From NCBI GenBank assembly GCA_028274465.1, contig CM051457.1, positions 50,066,362-50,130,361 on the forward strand: a stretch of DNA of 64,000 nucleotides, given 5' to 3'. Positions 1-10,544 of this stretch are shown here, piece by piece; the stretch's first letter is position 1, and every line of letters starts with the position of its first letter. The DNA is from Plantago ovata (taxonomy: Eukaryota > Streptophyta > Magnoliopsida > Lamiales > Plantaginaceae). The notes beneath the pieces are model-generated. The model was given only the letters and a program-made list of their open reading frames with translations, ran no database searches and had not been told where the DNA came from. Made by a program: the position numbers and the translations under genes.

Positions 1-989
1 GGGAAGAAATCCAAAAACGCGTCGAAAACGCGGAATTCGACGAAAAAGTCTCCGGGGCGAACCGTCCCACACCGGGCGAACCGCCCGGTGTGTGGGGCGA
101 ACCGCCCCGCACTTATTCGAGGCCTATGTATAGTTGCTCAGTTTTCTCCGAAAATCATACTTTTCCAGACCTACTTTCTCACCATTCTCTGTAATTTTAT
201 GTAGGGACTTCCCAGAGCCTGTTCTGGGGGTTCATAGCTTAGGGGACACTTTTTCATAGCAGATTGGAGCTTGTAGGATCGCAATTCTCCGGAGATTGAC
301 AATATTCGGTAACTTTGTATCTTACAGTTTATTCTACTTATTTTTATTTATCTTTCAACATGTTTTCTTCTATGATTTCTGTTGATTGCATGCCTATTAT
401 GAGTAGCTAAACTTATCGTTGGTGGTAGTATGTGAATTCTTAGCGAAGGGAAGATAATCATGTTAATGGCTATATCGCGCATTATACTCCGTGTTATTGC
501 TTTATTTCGTTGATCAGGCTTAAGCCCAAAATTCTCGTATGTTGTACTAATTATTATGCACAATTGGACCCTCGTCGACCTGTACGCGAGTTTATCTTCG
601 TAGTGTTGAATAATTACGGAACACAATAGGACAATAGTGCTTGACTTGTCAGAATTGTTATCATCGTAGTGCTTAATAATTACAACAGGACACTAGATTG
701 ATCAAAGATATCCATGCAAGACCGAGAAATTTACGCATGATTATCGACCCGTTATGCTTTGAAGGATCATACTATCACCAATATCCATTATCTGTTAGAA
801 ACCCCTTTGCTATTACGTCTGCTGTTTTATATTCTCTAGTTAAATAGATAAAGCTAGTTATAGTCCTGAGAGAACGACACTCGAGTCATTCTACTGCTAC
901 ACTATGGTTTTCGTTGTAGTTGTGGATTGCCTTTGGCTAAATAACAAATTTATTTGCTGAACCTGGACCTGACAAATCCGCGTTCATCA
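1..989 (+). repeat. 5' LTR of element A (left end missing)
   Basis: Aligns along its whole length with 27096-28102, the 3' LTR of A, and ends in CGTTCATCA directly before the PBS. About 320 bp of the LTR start lie outside. Compared with its partner it lacks one GC-palindrome unit and has TATGTATA where the partner has TATATATA. A minus-strand open frame of 92 codons at 348-626 recurs in the partner only because the LTR is repeated; it is not a gene. Confidence 0.93.
52..133 (+). promoter_or_regulatory. LTR core promoter of A: GC palindromes plus weak TATA
   Basis: Three GC-rich palindromic units of the type GGGGCGAACCGCCCC (55-115) lie just upstream of a TATA-like stretch near 124-131. The layout matches the intact copy at 27147-27246. 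The promoter role is inferred from position in the LTR. Confidence 0.6.
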
Positions 990-992
990 AAT

Positions 993-1010
993 TGGCGCCA
1001 CTGCCGGGGA
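993..1010 (+). other. Primer-binding site of A (tRNA-Asp type)
   Basis: TGGCGCCACTGCCGGGGA begins 3 bp after the 5' LTR. It matches the complement of the 3' end of plant tRNA-Asp except near the middle (ACT where B and H have GTT). Athila elements typically use this primer. Confidence 0.9.
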
Positions 1011-1133
1011 CTATACTCCTTTTTTCTGTTTAATTTGTTTATATTTTCAGCATTCAATTCCTAATTCTATTAGTTTTAGTTTTCCTTTTAATCTCTCTCT
1101 GATACTGCTTTCCTAGTCTGTTACAGATAGTGT

Positions 1134-3292
1134 ATGCCGCATACACGTTCTGCAGGAACACCGCTTGCTGATTCAATTGCTGAGATCGACAGAGTCTACC
1201 ACCAAAGAAGGCGACTACTCGAAAGGCGCGCACTAGAGGAAATAGAGGATACCGATTTCTCTGAATCTCTACTCAGTCTTTCAAGGAAATCGACGGAATG
1301 GCAGAAGCTAGACCACTGAAAGCATGGGTTCAACCCACCAAGGATCGTATGAGGGGACCGGCGATTGTTCTTTCGTCTTCAACTCGAGATCTGGAAATCA
1401 AGAACCACGCATTCCAACAACGTCCGAGGTTCTATGGCTTATCAAGGGAAGATGTGATGGTGTACTTGCACGATATCGATGATTTTGTCAACCAACTCCC
1501 ACGACCCGGAGCTGACATAACAACGAATGAGTTGAGGATGAAGGTTTTTGCTATGGGACTTGGCGACAGAGCCAAGTCAGGGTTGAGTTCTCTACCAGCA
1601 GGCTCGCTGGACACTTGGGAGAAGGTTTTTTCATCTTTCATGGAGAAATACTTCCCTCACACCTTGACTACCGCGCTAAAGGCGCAGCTCACTGGATTCA
1701 AGCAGGACTATGATGAGACCATCTACACCGCGTTTGAGAGGTTCCAAGATCTCACGAACAAGTGCCCTCACCATGGTTTTGAACTTTCTGACCTAGTCCA
1801 ACACTTCTACAATGGACTAACCTTCGAGAACCAACAAGTGGTGGATTTCCAATACCGAGGCAATATTTGGGAGGAAACCGCAGAAGTCGTCTGGGCAGTT
1901 TTCGAAAGGCTTGCTAAGGGTTCGCAGTTCAAGGACCCAAGAGCAATGGTTAGGAGACGTGGACCTGAAGCTCCACCGACTCAAGAAGCCCCTATGTATA
2001 GGGGGAATGGGGATCAATTCGAGTGCTTTACCAACGAATTGAAGCAAGTCCTCAAGAGCGCCACTGGAACAACTGTTTCGAACGAAGAATGCCGAATATG
2101 CAAGAACTATGGGCATGGGGCTCATATGTGTAGATCGGAGCTTGCGTATGATGATGGCAACTGGGTTCGAGGAGGCGAAGAAGAAGCCTTTGCTACGGAG
2201 TTTGGTACTCAAGAAGTTAGCTACGGACAAGACAGTAGGAATCCTCGAGGTGGATTTTGGAGAAGAGAATTCCGAAACAATCAAGGATATGCACCGGCTA
2301 ACCAAACTTATGGCCCTAACCAAGACCGTAGTAGGCTAAACTATGGTAATGATCACTGCGAAAACCCCGCTCCGAAAGAGCCACCGAAGTCGAAGACGGC
2401 TCAACTGATGGAGAACTTGCAAAAGATGGTTGATCACACCCAAAGATTTCTCAAACGTTATGAAGAAGATTCCGAGAAGACTAGGGCAAGGCTTGATAGG
2501 TTGGAAGAGAGCACTAGGCTTGCCCATCAAAAGATGCAAGAGTTGATCGACCGAGGATCAAGTAGGGAGCAAGGCAAGCTGCCTAGCAACACTGAGAAGT
2601 CGATGTCCATCACCTTGGTGGGTGATCTACCTGTTGAAATCACCATCAAGAAGGTTGCTAAGTGTGAGAGTTGCAAGAGGGAAATGCCCCCACCAGCCGA
2701 AGAAGAAGAGAAGGACCTTGGTACTAACAAGGGTGAAGAGGAGCAAGAGGATCCCGAGCCACTCCCTCAAAGTTTCGATGTTAAGGTCGGGATTGGGGAG
2801 CTTGAAGATGTCCGAGCCACACTAGACACAGGATCCTACTCTAATGTGCTCCCTTTGAATGTTTTCGAGAAGAGTAACCTTGGAGAACTAACTGTGCATA
2901 AGGCTATTGTGCAACTGGCGGATGGATCCCTTGTGAAACCCGAAGGCGTTGTGAAGAATGTATTAGTCAAGATTGGTGAAGCATCTGTCTACACCGATTT
3001 TGTAATTATGCCGGTGTCAGCACCAGGAACGGGGGATGTCATACTCTTAGGACGAACATTCTTGACTAAGCTACGCTCTGTGATGGACATCTACCAAAGA
3101 ACTTGCACTATTGAAGTGGATGGCAAGCAACATGTGTTGCAAGCCATATCCGATCCACCTGATCCACCTGATACTTCTAACACTATTGATTACAGTGGTC
3201 TTAATGTCTACGTTCATTCTTATTCACAGGATCGAGGCATGGGAAGGAGATGCGTGAAGAGGAAGTCTAGTACCCTCAGGAAGAAAAGATAG
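1134..3292 (+). pseudogene. gag-protease polyprotein of A, one frameshift
   Basis: Encodes the capsid/nucleocapsid precursor and aspartic protease of an Athila-like element. It begins at the same MPHTRSAG start as the intact copy in J. A 1-nt deletion near 1277-1281 moves the frame; the rest reads open from about 1298 to the stop at 3292. In order: retrotransposon gag domain, CCHC knuckle CRICKNYGHGAHMC at 2090-2131, a charged coiled coil (about 2400-2560), and the protease with DTGS active site at 2825. The frame ends after a short basic tail. No RT or integrase follows, unlike a full Athila polyprotein. Confidence 0.92.
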
Positions 3293-3336
3293 GCGAAGAC
3301 AGGAGTCGAGTCAGAGACTTTAAACAATGGCGCTAT

Positions 3337-3352
3337 CCGGGAGGCAACCCGG
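3337..3352 (+). other. Conserved hairpin after gag-pro
   Basis: CCGGGAGGCAACCCGG can fold with a CCGGG/CCCGG stem and a 6-nt loop, about 45 bp after the stop codon. It is present at the same place in B, H, I and J. A related GGGAGGCAACCC motif is, to my knowledge, common after the polyprotein of plant Athila-type elements. Function unknown. Confidence 0.7.
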
Positions 3353-3359
3353 GGTTTTT

Positions 3360-4430
3360 TATCGCTTTCTTTACCGTTTTATTGCATGCATTCATACTTG
3401 AACAATTTGCTTTTCATATGTGAATTTGTTCGTTTCTGTGTCGTATGTGCTTATGTTGTGTTCGAGTGCGATTTTTCGAGTGATTTTTTTGAGGAAAATG
3501 GTTTTCGGGGACTAAAAACCGCATTTTAATTCGAAACGATCGTCTCCCCACCTCAAGAGGTGGGGGGCGAATCGCCCCACGTCCAGAGCGCGCGCGCGGG
3601 GCGGTTCGCCCCGCACGGAGCGGTTCGCCCCAGGCGTGGGGCGAATCGCCCCACGGCCGGAAGAGAAGAAAAAACGGGGTTCTCCCCCATTTTTCCTCAT
3701 TTCACTTCTTCTTCATCTCTTAAACTCAAAAAAATCCTCCATTTTCACAAAACCTTCAAATCTTCATAACTTCTTCATCCTTCCATCAATTTGTGTGTTC
3801 TTTAGCTTCAATCGAAGCCCGTTACGTGCTCTTTCTTTTCATCCGAACAAATCTCTTCCTAGTTCATTCAAACTCCGGATTTGAGGTATTATCACATGAA
3901 CCCTAATTTTTCAAATTTGGGTTTTTTTTTTGATTTATGCTTCAATTAAGCTTGTATGATGTATGGGTTGATGTTTTATGTGATTAGATTCGTTATTCAT
4001 TATCAATTGCATGTTCAATTAGGCTTGGTTTGTTGATTTGAGATTTTTGCTATTAGATGATATATCTTGTTAGGAAATGTATCTCTTACTATCATTCCAT
4101 GCTTAAACATGTGTTTGTTGATATGATAAATGATGGATGTATTGGTAGAATGCATGATTGATGGAGTTGAGGATTTATGTTGGATTTATGATTATTGTGT
4201 TATGGATTGAACCTTGTGATTCAAGGCATTTGTTGTTTAGCAAGAGCATAATGTGATATGTTATTGTAGTAGTTACATCGATATGTTGCGTAATGAAATA
4301 GCTAGACTAGACTTTGGGCTTTCGAGGAGTTGGATTTTTGAAGATGTTGCTCGTTTGTTCACTCGTATATTTACATATGCATAGGTATGTTTTGCACCGT
4401 ACAAGATACTAATTGCTGTTTGTAGGAATC
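3360..4430 (+). promoter_or_regulatory. ORF2 leader of A: GC palindromes, pyrimidine patch, probable 540-nt intron
   Basis: Non-coding stretch between gag-pro and ORF2. GC palindromes like those of the LTR promoter lie at 3562-3656. A pyrimidine-rich UTR-like stretch follows (about 3690-3860). A probable intron has donor GAG|GTATT at 3886 and acceptor TTTGTAG|G at 4425, five bases before the ORF2 ATG. The same donor and acceptor positions occur in I and J. I infer an internal or spliced transcript for ORF2; no TATA box is obvious. Confidence 0.55.
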
Positions 4431-5388
4431 ATGGCACCGAGCTCGAGGAGAGCCGGCTCTAGCAAAAAGGGGAAGGGAGTAGCATTAATCTCCCAACCAT
4501 CTCACCATATGTACGAGTTGTCTGCAGCTGCGGTAGAGGTGCGCCAAAGGCTAGAAGTGGAGCTGGCCGACGGAGGAAGATCGATCATCCCTGATAGGAG
4601 GATTGACATTCTAGAGTCCGCAGTAGATAAAGCGGGATATAGGACGCTATCACGATTGGGGTCACAAAGGAATTGGGTATGGTACAGTTCCAACAGGTTC
4701 AAGGGGTACGACGAGAGCCTCCTCCAAGAGTTCTACACTGGATACAAAGATCTCGAGGAGAAGAATGGGGTGCTAGTCCGAGGCCTAATAATACCGTGGA
4801 CACCGGAGCACATTTCTTCATTCATCCATTTGGGGCACCGGGAATTCACAGGGAGCGACCATGCCTACCTGTATTCGAGGACCTCTAGGGGGATCGGAAG
4901 ACATATCACAGACGTGATCTGCAACTGGGAGTACCGATATCCAGAAATCGGGGGAGAACCTACACGGATCAGTCAGAGCGACCTTAGCATTGAAGCTAAG
5001 GTGATGATGAAATTTTGCATCTCCAACTTGATCCCTAGGAAGAATGACTCGTGGATTCAGCCCTACTACGCCGAGCTCCTCTACAGCCTGATAGACAGAC
5101 ATCAGATCGACATAGGGCACATTATGTATGAGTACGAGCGCCACTGGGAAAATAAGAGGAAGCCTTTCTTATTCCCAAGCTTCATCACAGCCTACTGCAA
5201 ATATCATGGGGTCGATGATATTGAGGAGGGGGATTGCGAGGTCGCTGCCCTTTCACCCTCGACCATTGAGGTGCAGCTGACTAGGTATCAGTTGAAGAAC
5301 CCCACGGCTGCCGCTGCTGATGTAGGAGCACCTTTCCAGCCGAGTGATTCCGATCGTGAGGATGCTATGGAGGCCGATGTTGGCCAAG
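4431..5388 (+). pseudogene. ORF2 of A, 5' part (cut by element B)
   Basis: Resembles the 3' ORF of Athila elements that carries the so-called putative plant transposon protein domain; its function is unknown. The start MAPSSRRAGSS is chosen because it follows the probable leader intron and matches the start in I. In order: a short basic N-terminus; a globular part with W-rich motifs such as YSSNRFKGY and RGLIIPWTPEHI; and an acidic linker. There is no signal peptide or membrane segment, so 'envelope-like' is not supported here. Element B entered after codon 319, and the reading frame resumes exactly in phase at 11803. ORF2 was therefore open when B arrived. Confidence 0.82.
5384..5388. other. 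Target-site duplication of B, left copy
   Basis: CCAAG directly left of the TG end of B; the same five bases follow its CA end at 11798-11802. The duplication fixes both ends of the insertion. Confidence 0.95.
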
Positions 5389-6642
5389 TGATGAACGGAG
5401 ATTTGTCAGGTCTCGATTCAGCAAATAATATTTGTTATTTAGCCAAAGGCAATCCACAACTACAACGAAAACAGTAGTGTAGTAGTAGAATGACTCGAGT
5501 GTCGTTCTCTCAGGACTATACTAGCTTTATCAAATCTAATTAAGAATATAAAACAGCAGATAGAAAGCAATAGGGGGTTTTCAAGCAGATAATGGAGATT
5601 GGTGATAGTATGGTCCTTCTTAGCATAATGGGTCGATAATCATGCATAAATTCCTCGGTCTTGCATAGAGATCTTTGAATCAATCTTGTGTCCTGTTGCA
5701 AGTATTAAGCACTACGAAGATAATTTGGTCTGACTAGTCAACAACGATTGTCCTAATGTGTTCCGTAATTATTCAACACTACGAAGATAATTGGTCTGAT
5801 GGTCGACTAGTGTCCATGCGTGCATAATAATCAATACAACATACGAGAATTTTGGTTGCAACTGATCAACGAAATAAAGCAATGACACGGAGTATAATGC
5901 GCGATATAGCCATTAGCATGATTATCTTCCCTCGCTAAGAATTCACATACTACCACCAACGATAAGTTTAGCTACTCATAATAGGCATGCAATCAATAGC
6001 AATCATAGAAGAAAACATATTGAAAGAAGAATAAAATAAGTAGATAAAAACTGTAAGATACAAAGTTACCGAAGGTTGTCAATCTTCAGATGATTGCGAT
6101 CCTACGCGCTCCAATCTGCTATGAAAAAGTATCCCCTAAGCTATGGAACTCCCAGGACAGGCCCCAGGAAGTTCCTACCTAAAACTATAGAGAGAGGTGA
6201 GAAAGTAGGCTTGGAAAGATATGATTTTCGGGGAAAAACTGAACTCTTTATATTGGCCCCGAAATTCTTCTGGGGCGGTTCGCCCCCCGCCTTTTTCGCG
6301 GAATTCCGCATTTTTCGACGCGAATTTGGATTTCTTCACCTTTTCGGACTCGGTTTCAGACTTCTAATGGCCTTCTAACCTCCAAATTCGACCCCTAGAC
6401 TCCAAATCCTATCCGGAAACCCTCAGATACTCCAAATAGGCTTCTGGAACACCAATTCCTTGTCAACTTTAATATATTTGCCAAGAAATCTCCGAATTTC
6501 AACCAAAACCTGTAAAATAAAAACTAAAGGGAAACGTGACACTATTCTAATAAAATGTACTAAAATATAGCTAAATTAACATACAGGATAGCTAAAATAG
6601 GTGAAAAAGACTCGAATGAAAGTGTAAAATACACATTCATCA
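5389..6642 (-). repeat. 3' LTR of element B
   Basis: 1254 bp, starting (plus strand) with TGATGAACGGAG and ending TTCATCA. It pairs with 10545-11797. It contains one GC palindrome near 6274-6288 and the duplicated CTTCGTAGTG-type module found in all Athila LTRs here. Confidence 0.94.
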
Positions 6643-6660
6643 AACTCCCCAAACCGAACC
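6643..6660 (-). other. Polypurine tract of B
   Basis: On the minus strand reads GGTTTGGGGAGTT directly before the 3' LTR (TGATGAATGTG). This is the expected plus-strand primer position. Confidence 0.85.
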
Positions 6661-8233
6661 TTTGCTTTTCCTCAAGCAACTAAGCTAGACTCTAATACAA
6701 AAAACATGCAAGACTCAAAATGGAGTTTCATGCAAAATAAAATGAACTAATCTACTGAATCTACCAAATAACATATGAACAAAAACCATACAAATCAAAA
6801 CATGAATATAGGTTGAAGAATACCTCGATTGACTTATACACATCCACATAAGTACTTATGTCAAGACAAGATAGTCTCTCGTAACATTCTCTACCTGGAC
6901 CTAGTCAGTGACGACGTAATGATGCATGCTAAGATACGAATGGTTGCCCCGTGCCTATGAAACTGAGGACTTACTGTTGTTCCACCATGTTAAGACTTTC
7001 CCTCAAAAGAGGTCGAACTAGTACTGACTCTCATCAAACGAAGGAGGGTTCCCTATAAAAGATATCTCTCCCCTATTCTACTCATCTCTCGAGTAAAAAT
7101 CTTAAGCTATTCACCACTTCCTGAATGGCAGGACGAGGGTGGTCTAGAACAGATGACACTCAAGACAAAAAGATAAAAAATAGAAAAACACGATTACGAA
7201 TATTACAAAAATGGAAAAGACTCAACAATTTGCTAAACTGCTATTTGGCTTTTCTTTTTTGGACCCTTCTTTGCTTTTTCGGGTCTTTTCTTTTTTTTCT
7301 TCTTTTTTTTTTTCCAGATTCTTTTTTTCTTTTTCTTTTTCTCTTTTTTCTCTGGAATTTTTCTTTCTTTTTTTTTTCCAATTTTTTCTAGCCAGCAGTA
7401 GCATATCAAAAAGAGAAACAAAATGACTCACACGACTTCTCCAAACCTATTCGAAAGAATAGGTTGGAGTACAAAATTTACGGAAAAGGAAAATAAACTC
7501 ACGATACGAAAATGAAAAACAGAAACAAGTCTAATGATGGTGTAACCCCCTCCCCAAACCTATTCGGAAGAATAGGTTATAAACAAAGGATCACACAACC
7601 TCACACTACCTCCTTCCTAGGCATTTAGCAATCTCAAAGCATGGTGAAGACTTGTTGCCTCTTAGGTACATAATTACTCGGGAAATCAACCATAAGACCC
7701 TAACATGCATCATTCTATTATAAAGGCCTTCGTGAACCGCAGTAGAGAAAACACCAATAAGTGATGTCGAGACTACCTAGCTCAACTAAGTGCAATACAT
7801 AAATGTGACAAGCCAAGCAAGAAAAACCTCAAAAAAATTCATAGAGATGAAGCATACGATTAATGGCATAGTTGGTTGATCTACCCAATAAAAAAAAGTT
7901 CAAAAAAATTCGGCAATATACTTCATATAAACATGCAAGACTATCCTAGGAAAGAAATAAACGTGCAAATGCAAAAATTTCACGAGTTTTTCATAAGCAA
8001 GATAAGTATAAAGATAACCAGCGATAACCTCCTCCCCAAACCTGAACGTCGTCGCTCGTCCCGAACGTCGAAAGTGGATCCAAGGTGAGAGCTAATGCTT
8101 CTATAAGTGACCTAAAATACTCAATCAAACTCGTGAGATAAAAATTAAAGCGGTAAAGAAAGCGATAAAATCTTCGGGTTGCCTCCCGGATAGCGCCATT
8201 GTTTAAAGTCTTTGACTCGACTCCTGTCTGCGC
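6661..8233 (-). other. 3' non-coding region of B
   Basis: No gene. On the minus strand it holds the gag-pro hairpin (8175-8189), a GGTTTGGGGA motif near 8030-8045, two inverted repeats AACCTATTC/GAATAGGTT at 7557-7578 and 7444-7465 each followed by GGTTTGGGGA, a long purine tract (7284-7389 on the plus strand as pyrimidines) and the PPT. The open frames over the purine tract are low-complexity artefacts. The ORF2 leader and ORF2 of A, I and J are absent. Confidence 0.8.
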
Positions 8234-10377
8234 CTATCTATTCTTTTTGCGGGTACTAGGCTTCCCCTTCATTGATCTCCTCTCCATGCCACGAACCTGT
8301 GAATAAGAAAGAATATAGGCTGCAAGACCACAGTAGTGAGTAGTGAAAGAAATATCGGGCGGATCAGGTGGATCAGGTATGGCGTGCAACACGTGTTGCT
8401 TTCCGTCCACTTCGATGGTGCAAGTTCTTTGGTAGATGTCCATCACGGAGCATAGTTTAGTCAAGAATGGTTGCCCTAAGAGTATGACATCCCCCGTTCC
8501 AGGTGCAGACGCCGGCATAACTACAAAATTGGTGTAAACAGATGCTTCACCAATCTTGACCAACACATTTTTCACAACTCCTTCGGGTCTCATAAATGAT
8601 CCATCCGCCAGTCGCACAATAGCCCTTTCCTCAGATAGTTTTCCAAGGTTACTCTTTTCAAACACATTCAAAGGAATTATGTTTGAGTAGGATCCCGTGT
8701 CTAGTGTGGCACGTACATCTTCAAGCTCACCAATCCCTACCTTAACATCGAAACTTTTAGGGAGTGGTTCGGGATCCTCTTGCTCCTCATCACTTGCGTC
8801 AGAACCAAGGTCCTCCTCTTCTTCCTCAGCCTGTAGAAGTTCTTCCTTCATGCAACACTCGCACCTAACGACCTTTCTGATAGTGATTTCTTCAGGTGCA
8901 TCACAAGCCAATTTCGACCTCTCAGTGTTGCTAGGCAGTTTGCCTTGTTCCCTACTTGCTTTTCGGTCGATCAACTCTTGCATCTTTTGATGGGCAAGCC
9001 TAGTGCTGTCTTCTAACCTATCGAGCCTTGCCCTAGTCTTCTCAGAATCTTCTTCATAACGTTTGAGAAAACTTTGTGTGTGATCAACCATCTTCTGCAA
9101 GTTCTCCATCAGTTGAGCCGTCTTCAACTTCGGTGGCTCTTTCGGAGCAGGGTTTTCACAGTGATCATTACCATAGTTTAGCCTACTACGGTCTTGGTTA
9201 GGGCCATAAGTTTGGTTAGCCGGTGCATATCCTTGATTGTTACGGTATCCTCTTCACCAAAATCCACCTCGAGGATTCCTACCGTCTTGTCCGTAGCTAA
9301 CTTCTTGAGTACCAAACTCCGTAGCAAAGACCTCTTCTTCGCCTCCTCGAGCCCACTTGCCATCATCGTATGCCAGCTCCGATCTACACATATGAGCCCC
9401 ATTCCCATAGTTCTTGCATATTCGGCATACTTCGTTCGAAACAGTTGTTCCGGTGGCGCTCTTGAGGACTTGCTTCAATTCGTTGGTAAAGTACTCGAAT
9501 TGATCCCCATTCCCCCTATACATAGGGGCTTCTTGAGTCGGTGGAGCTTCAGGTCCACGCCTCCTAACCATTTCTCTTGGGTCCTTGAACTGCGAACCCT
9601 TAGCAAGCCTTTCGAAAACAGCCCAGACGGCTTCTGCGGTTTCTTCCCAAATATTGCCTCGGCATTCGAAATCCACCACTTGTTGGTTCTCGAAGGTTAG
9701 TCCATTGTAGAAGTGTTGGACTAGGTCGGAGAGTTCAAAACCATGGTGAGGGCACTTGTTCGTAAGATCTTGGAACCTCTCGAACGCGGTGTAGATGGTC
9801 TCATCATAGTCTTGCTTGAATCCAGTGATCTGCGCCTTAAGCGCGGTAGTCAGAGTGTGTGGGAAGTATTTCTCCATGAAAGCTGAAAAAACCTTTTCCC
9901 AAGTGTCCAGCGAGCCTGCTGGAAGAGAGTTCAGCCATGACTTGGCTCTATCGCCAAGTCCCATAGCAAAAACCTTCATCCTCAACTCATCCGTTGTTAT
10001 GTTAGCTCCGGGTCGTGGGAATTGGTTGACGAAATCATCGATATCGTTCAAGAACCCCATCACATCGATAAGCCATAGAACCTCGGAAGTTGTTGGAATG
10101 CGTGGTTCTTGATCTCCAGATCTCGGGTTGCGGGCGAAAGAACAATCGCCGGTCCCCTCATACGATCCTTGGTGGGTTGTACCCATGCCTTCAGTGGTCT
10201 AGCTTCTGCCATTCCGTCGATTTCCTTTAAAAGACTAATTAGAGATTTAGAGAAATCGGTTTCCTCTATTTCCTCTAGTGCGCGCCTTTCAAGTAGTCGC
10301 CTTCTCTGGTGGTAGACTCTATCGATCTCAGCAATTGAATCAGCAAGCGGTGTTCCTGCAGAACGTGTATGCGGCAT
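8234..10377 (-). pseudogene. gag-protease of B, deletion plus stop
   Basis: Same polyprotein as in J: gag domain, CCHC knuckle near 9417-9430, coiled coil and protease with DTGS near 8699-8701. It starts at MPHTRSAG (10377). A 7-nt deletion near 10065 shifts the frame just after RFYGLS, and an AGA to TGA change at 9254-9256 stops it after GGFW. After this stop the same frame stays open through the protease to 8234. It cannot make a full product as it stands. The C-terminus is basic (STRKKNR). Confidence 0.92.
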
Positions 10378-10523
10378 ACACTATCTGTGACAGACTAGGA
10401 AAGGTTATTAGAAATAGACTAGGAAAGCAGTATTAGAGAGATTAAAAAGAAAAACTAAATCTAATAGAATTAGGAATCTAAAGCTGTAAATATAAACAAA
10501 TTAAACAGAAAAAAGGAGTATAG

Positions 10524-10541
10524 TCCCCGGCAACGGCGCCA
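10524..10541 (-). other. Primer-binding site of B (tRNA-Asp)
   Basis: On the minus strand reads TGGCGCCGTTGCCGGGGA, as expected for an exact complement of the 3' end of plant tRNA-Asp. It lies 3 bp inside the 5' LTR. Confidence 0.93.
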
Positions 10542-10544
10542 ATT

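Noticed and set aside
348-626. 92-codon minus-strand frame present in both LTRs of A, with related frames in the LTR of I
   Set aside because: Conserved only because LTRs are repeated; broken in B, H and J LTRs.
4431-5388. ORF2 as an envelope protein
   Set aside because: No signal peptide, membrane span or furin-like site is visible; only position recalls env.
7125-7431. Phe- or Lys-rich open frames (also at 26014-26311, 42105-42440, 44122-44413, 52799-53047, 63505-63768)
   Set aside because: Translations of the purine/pyrimidine tract in each Athila copy; low complexity.
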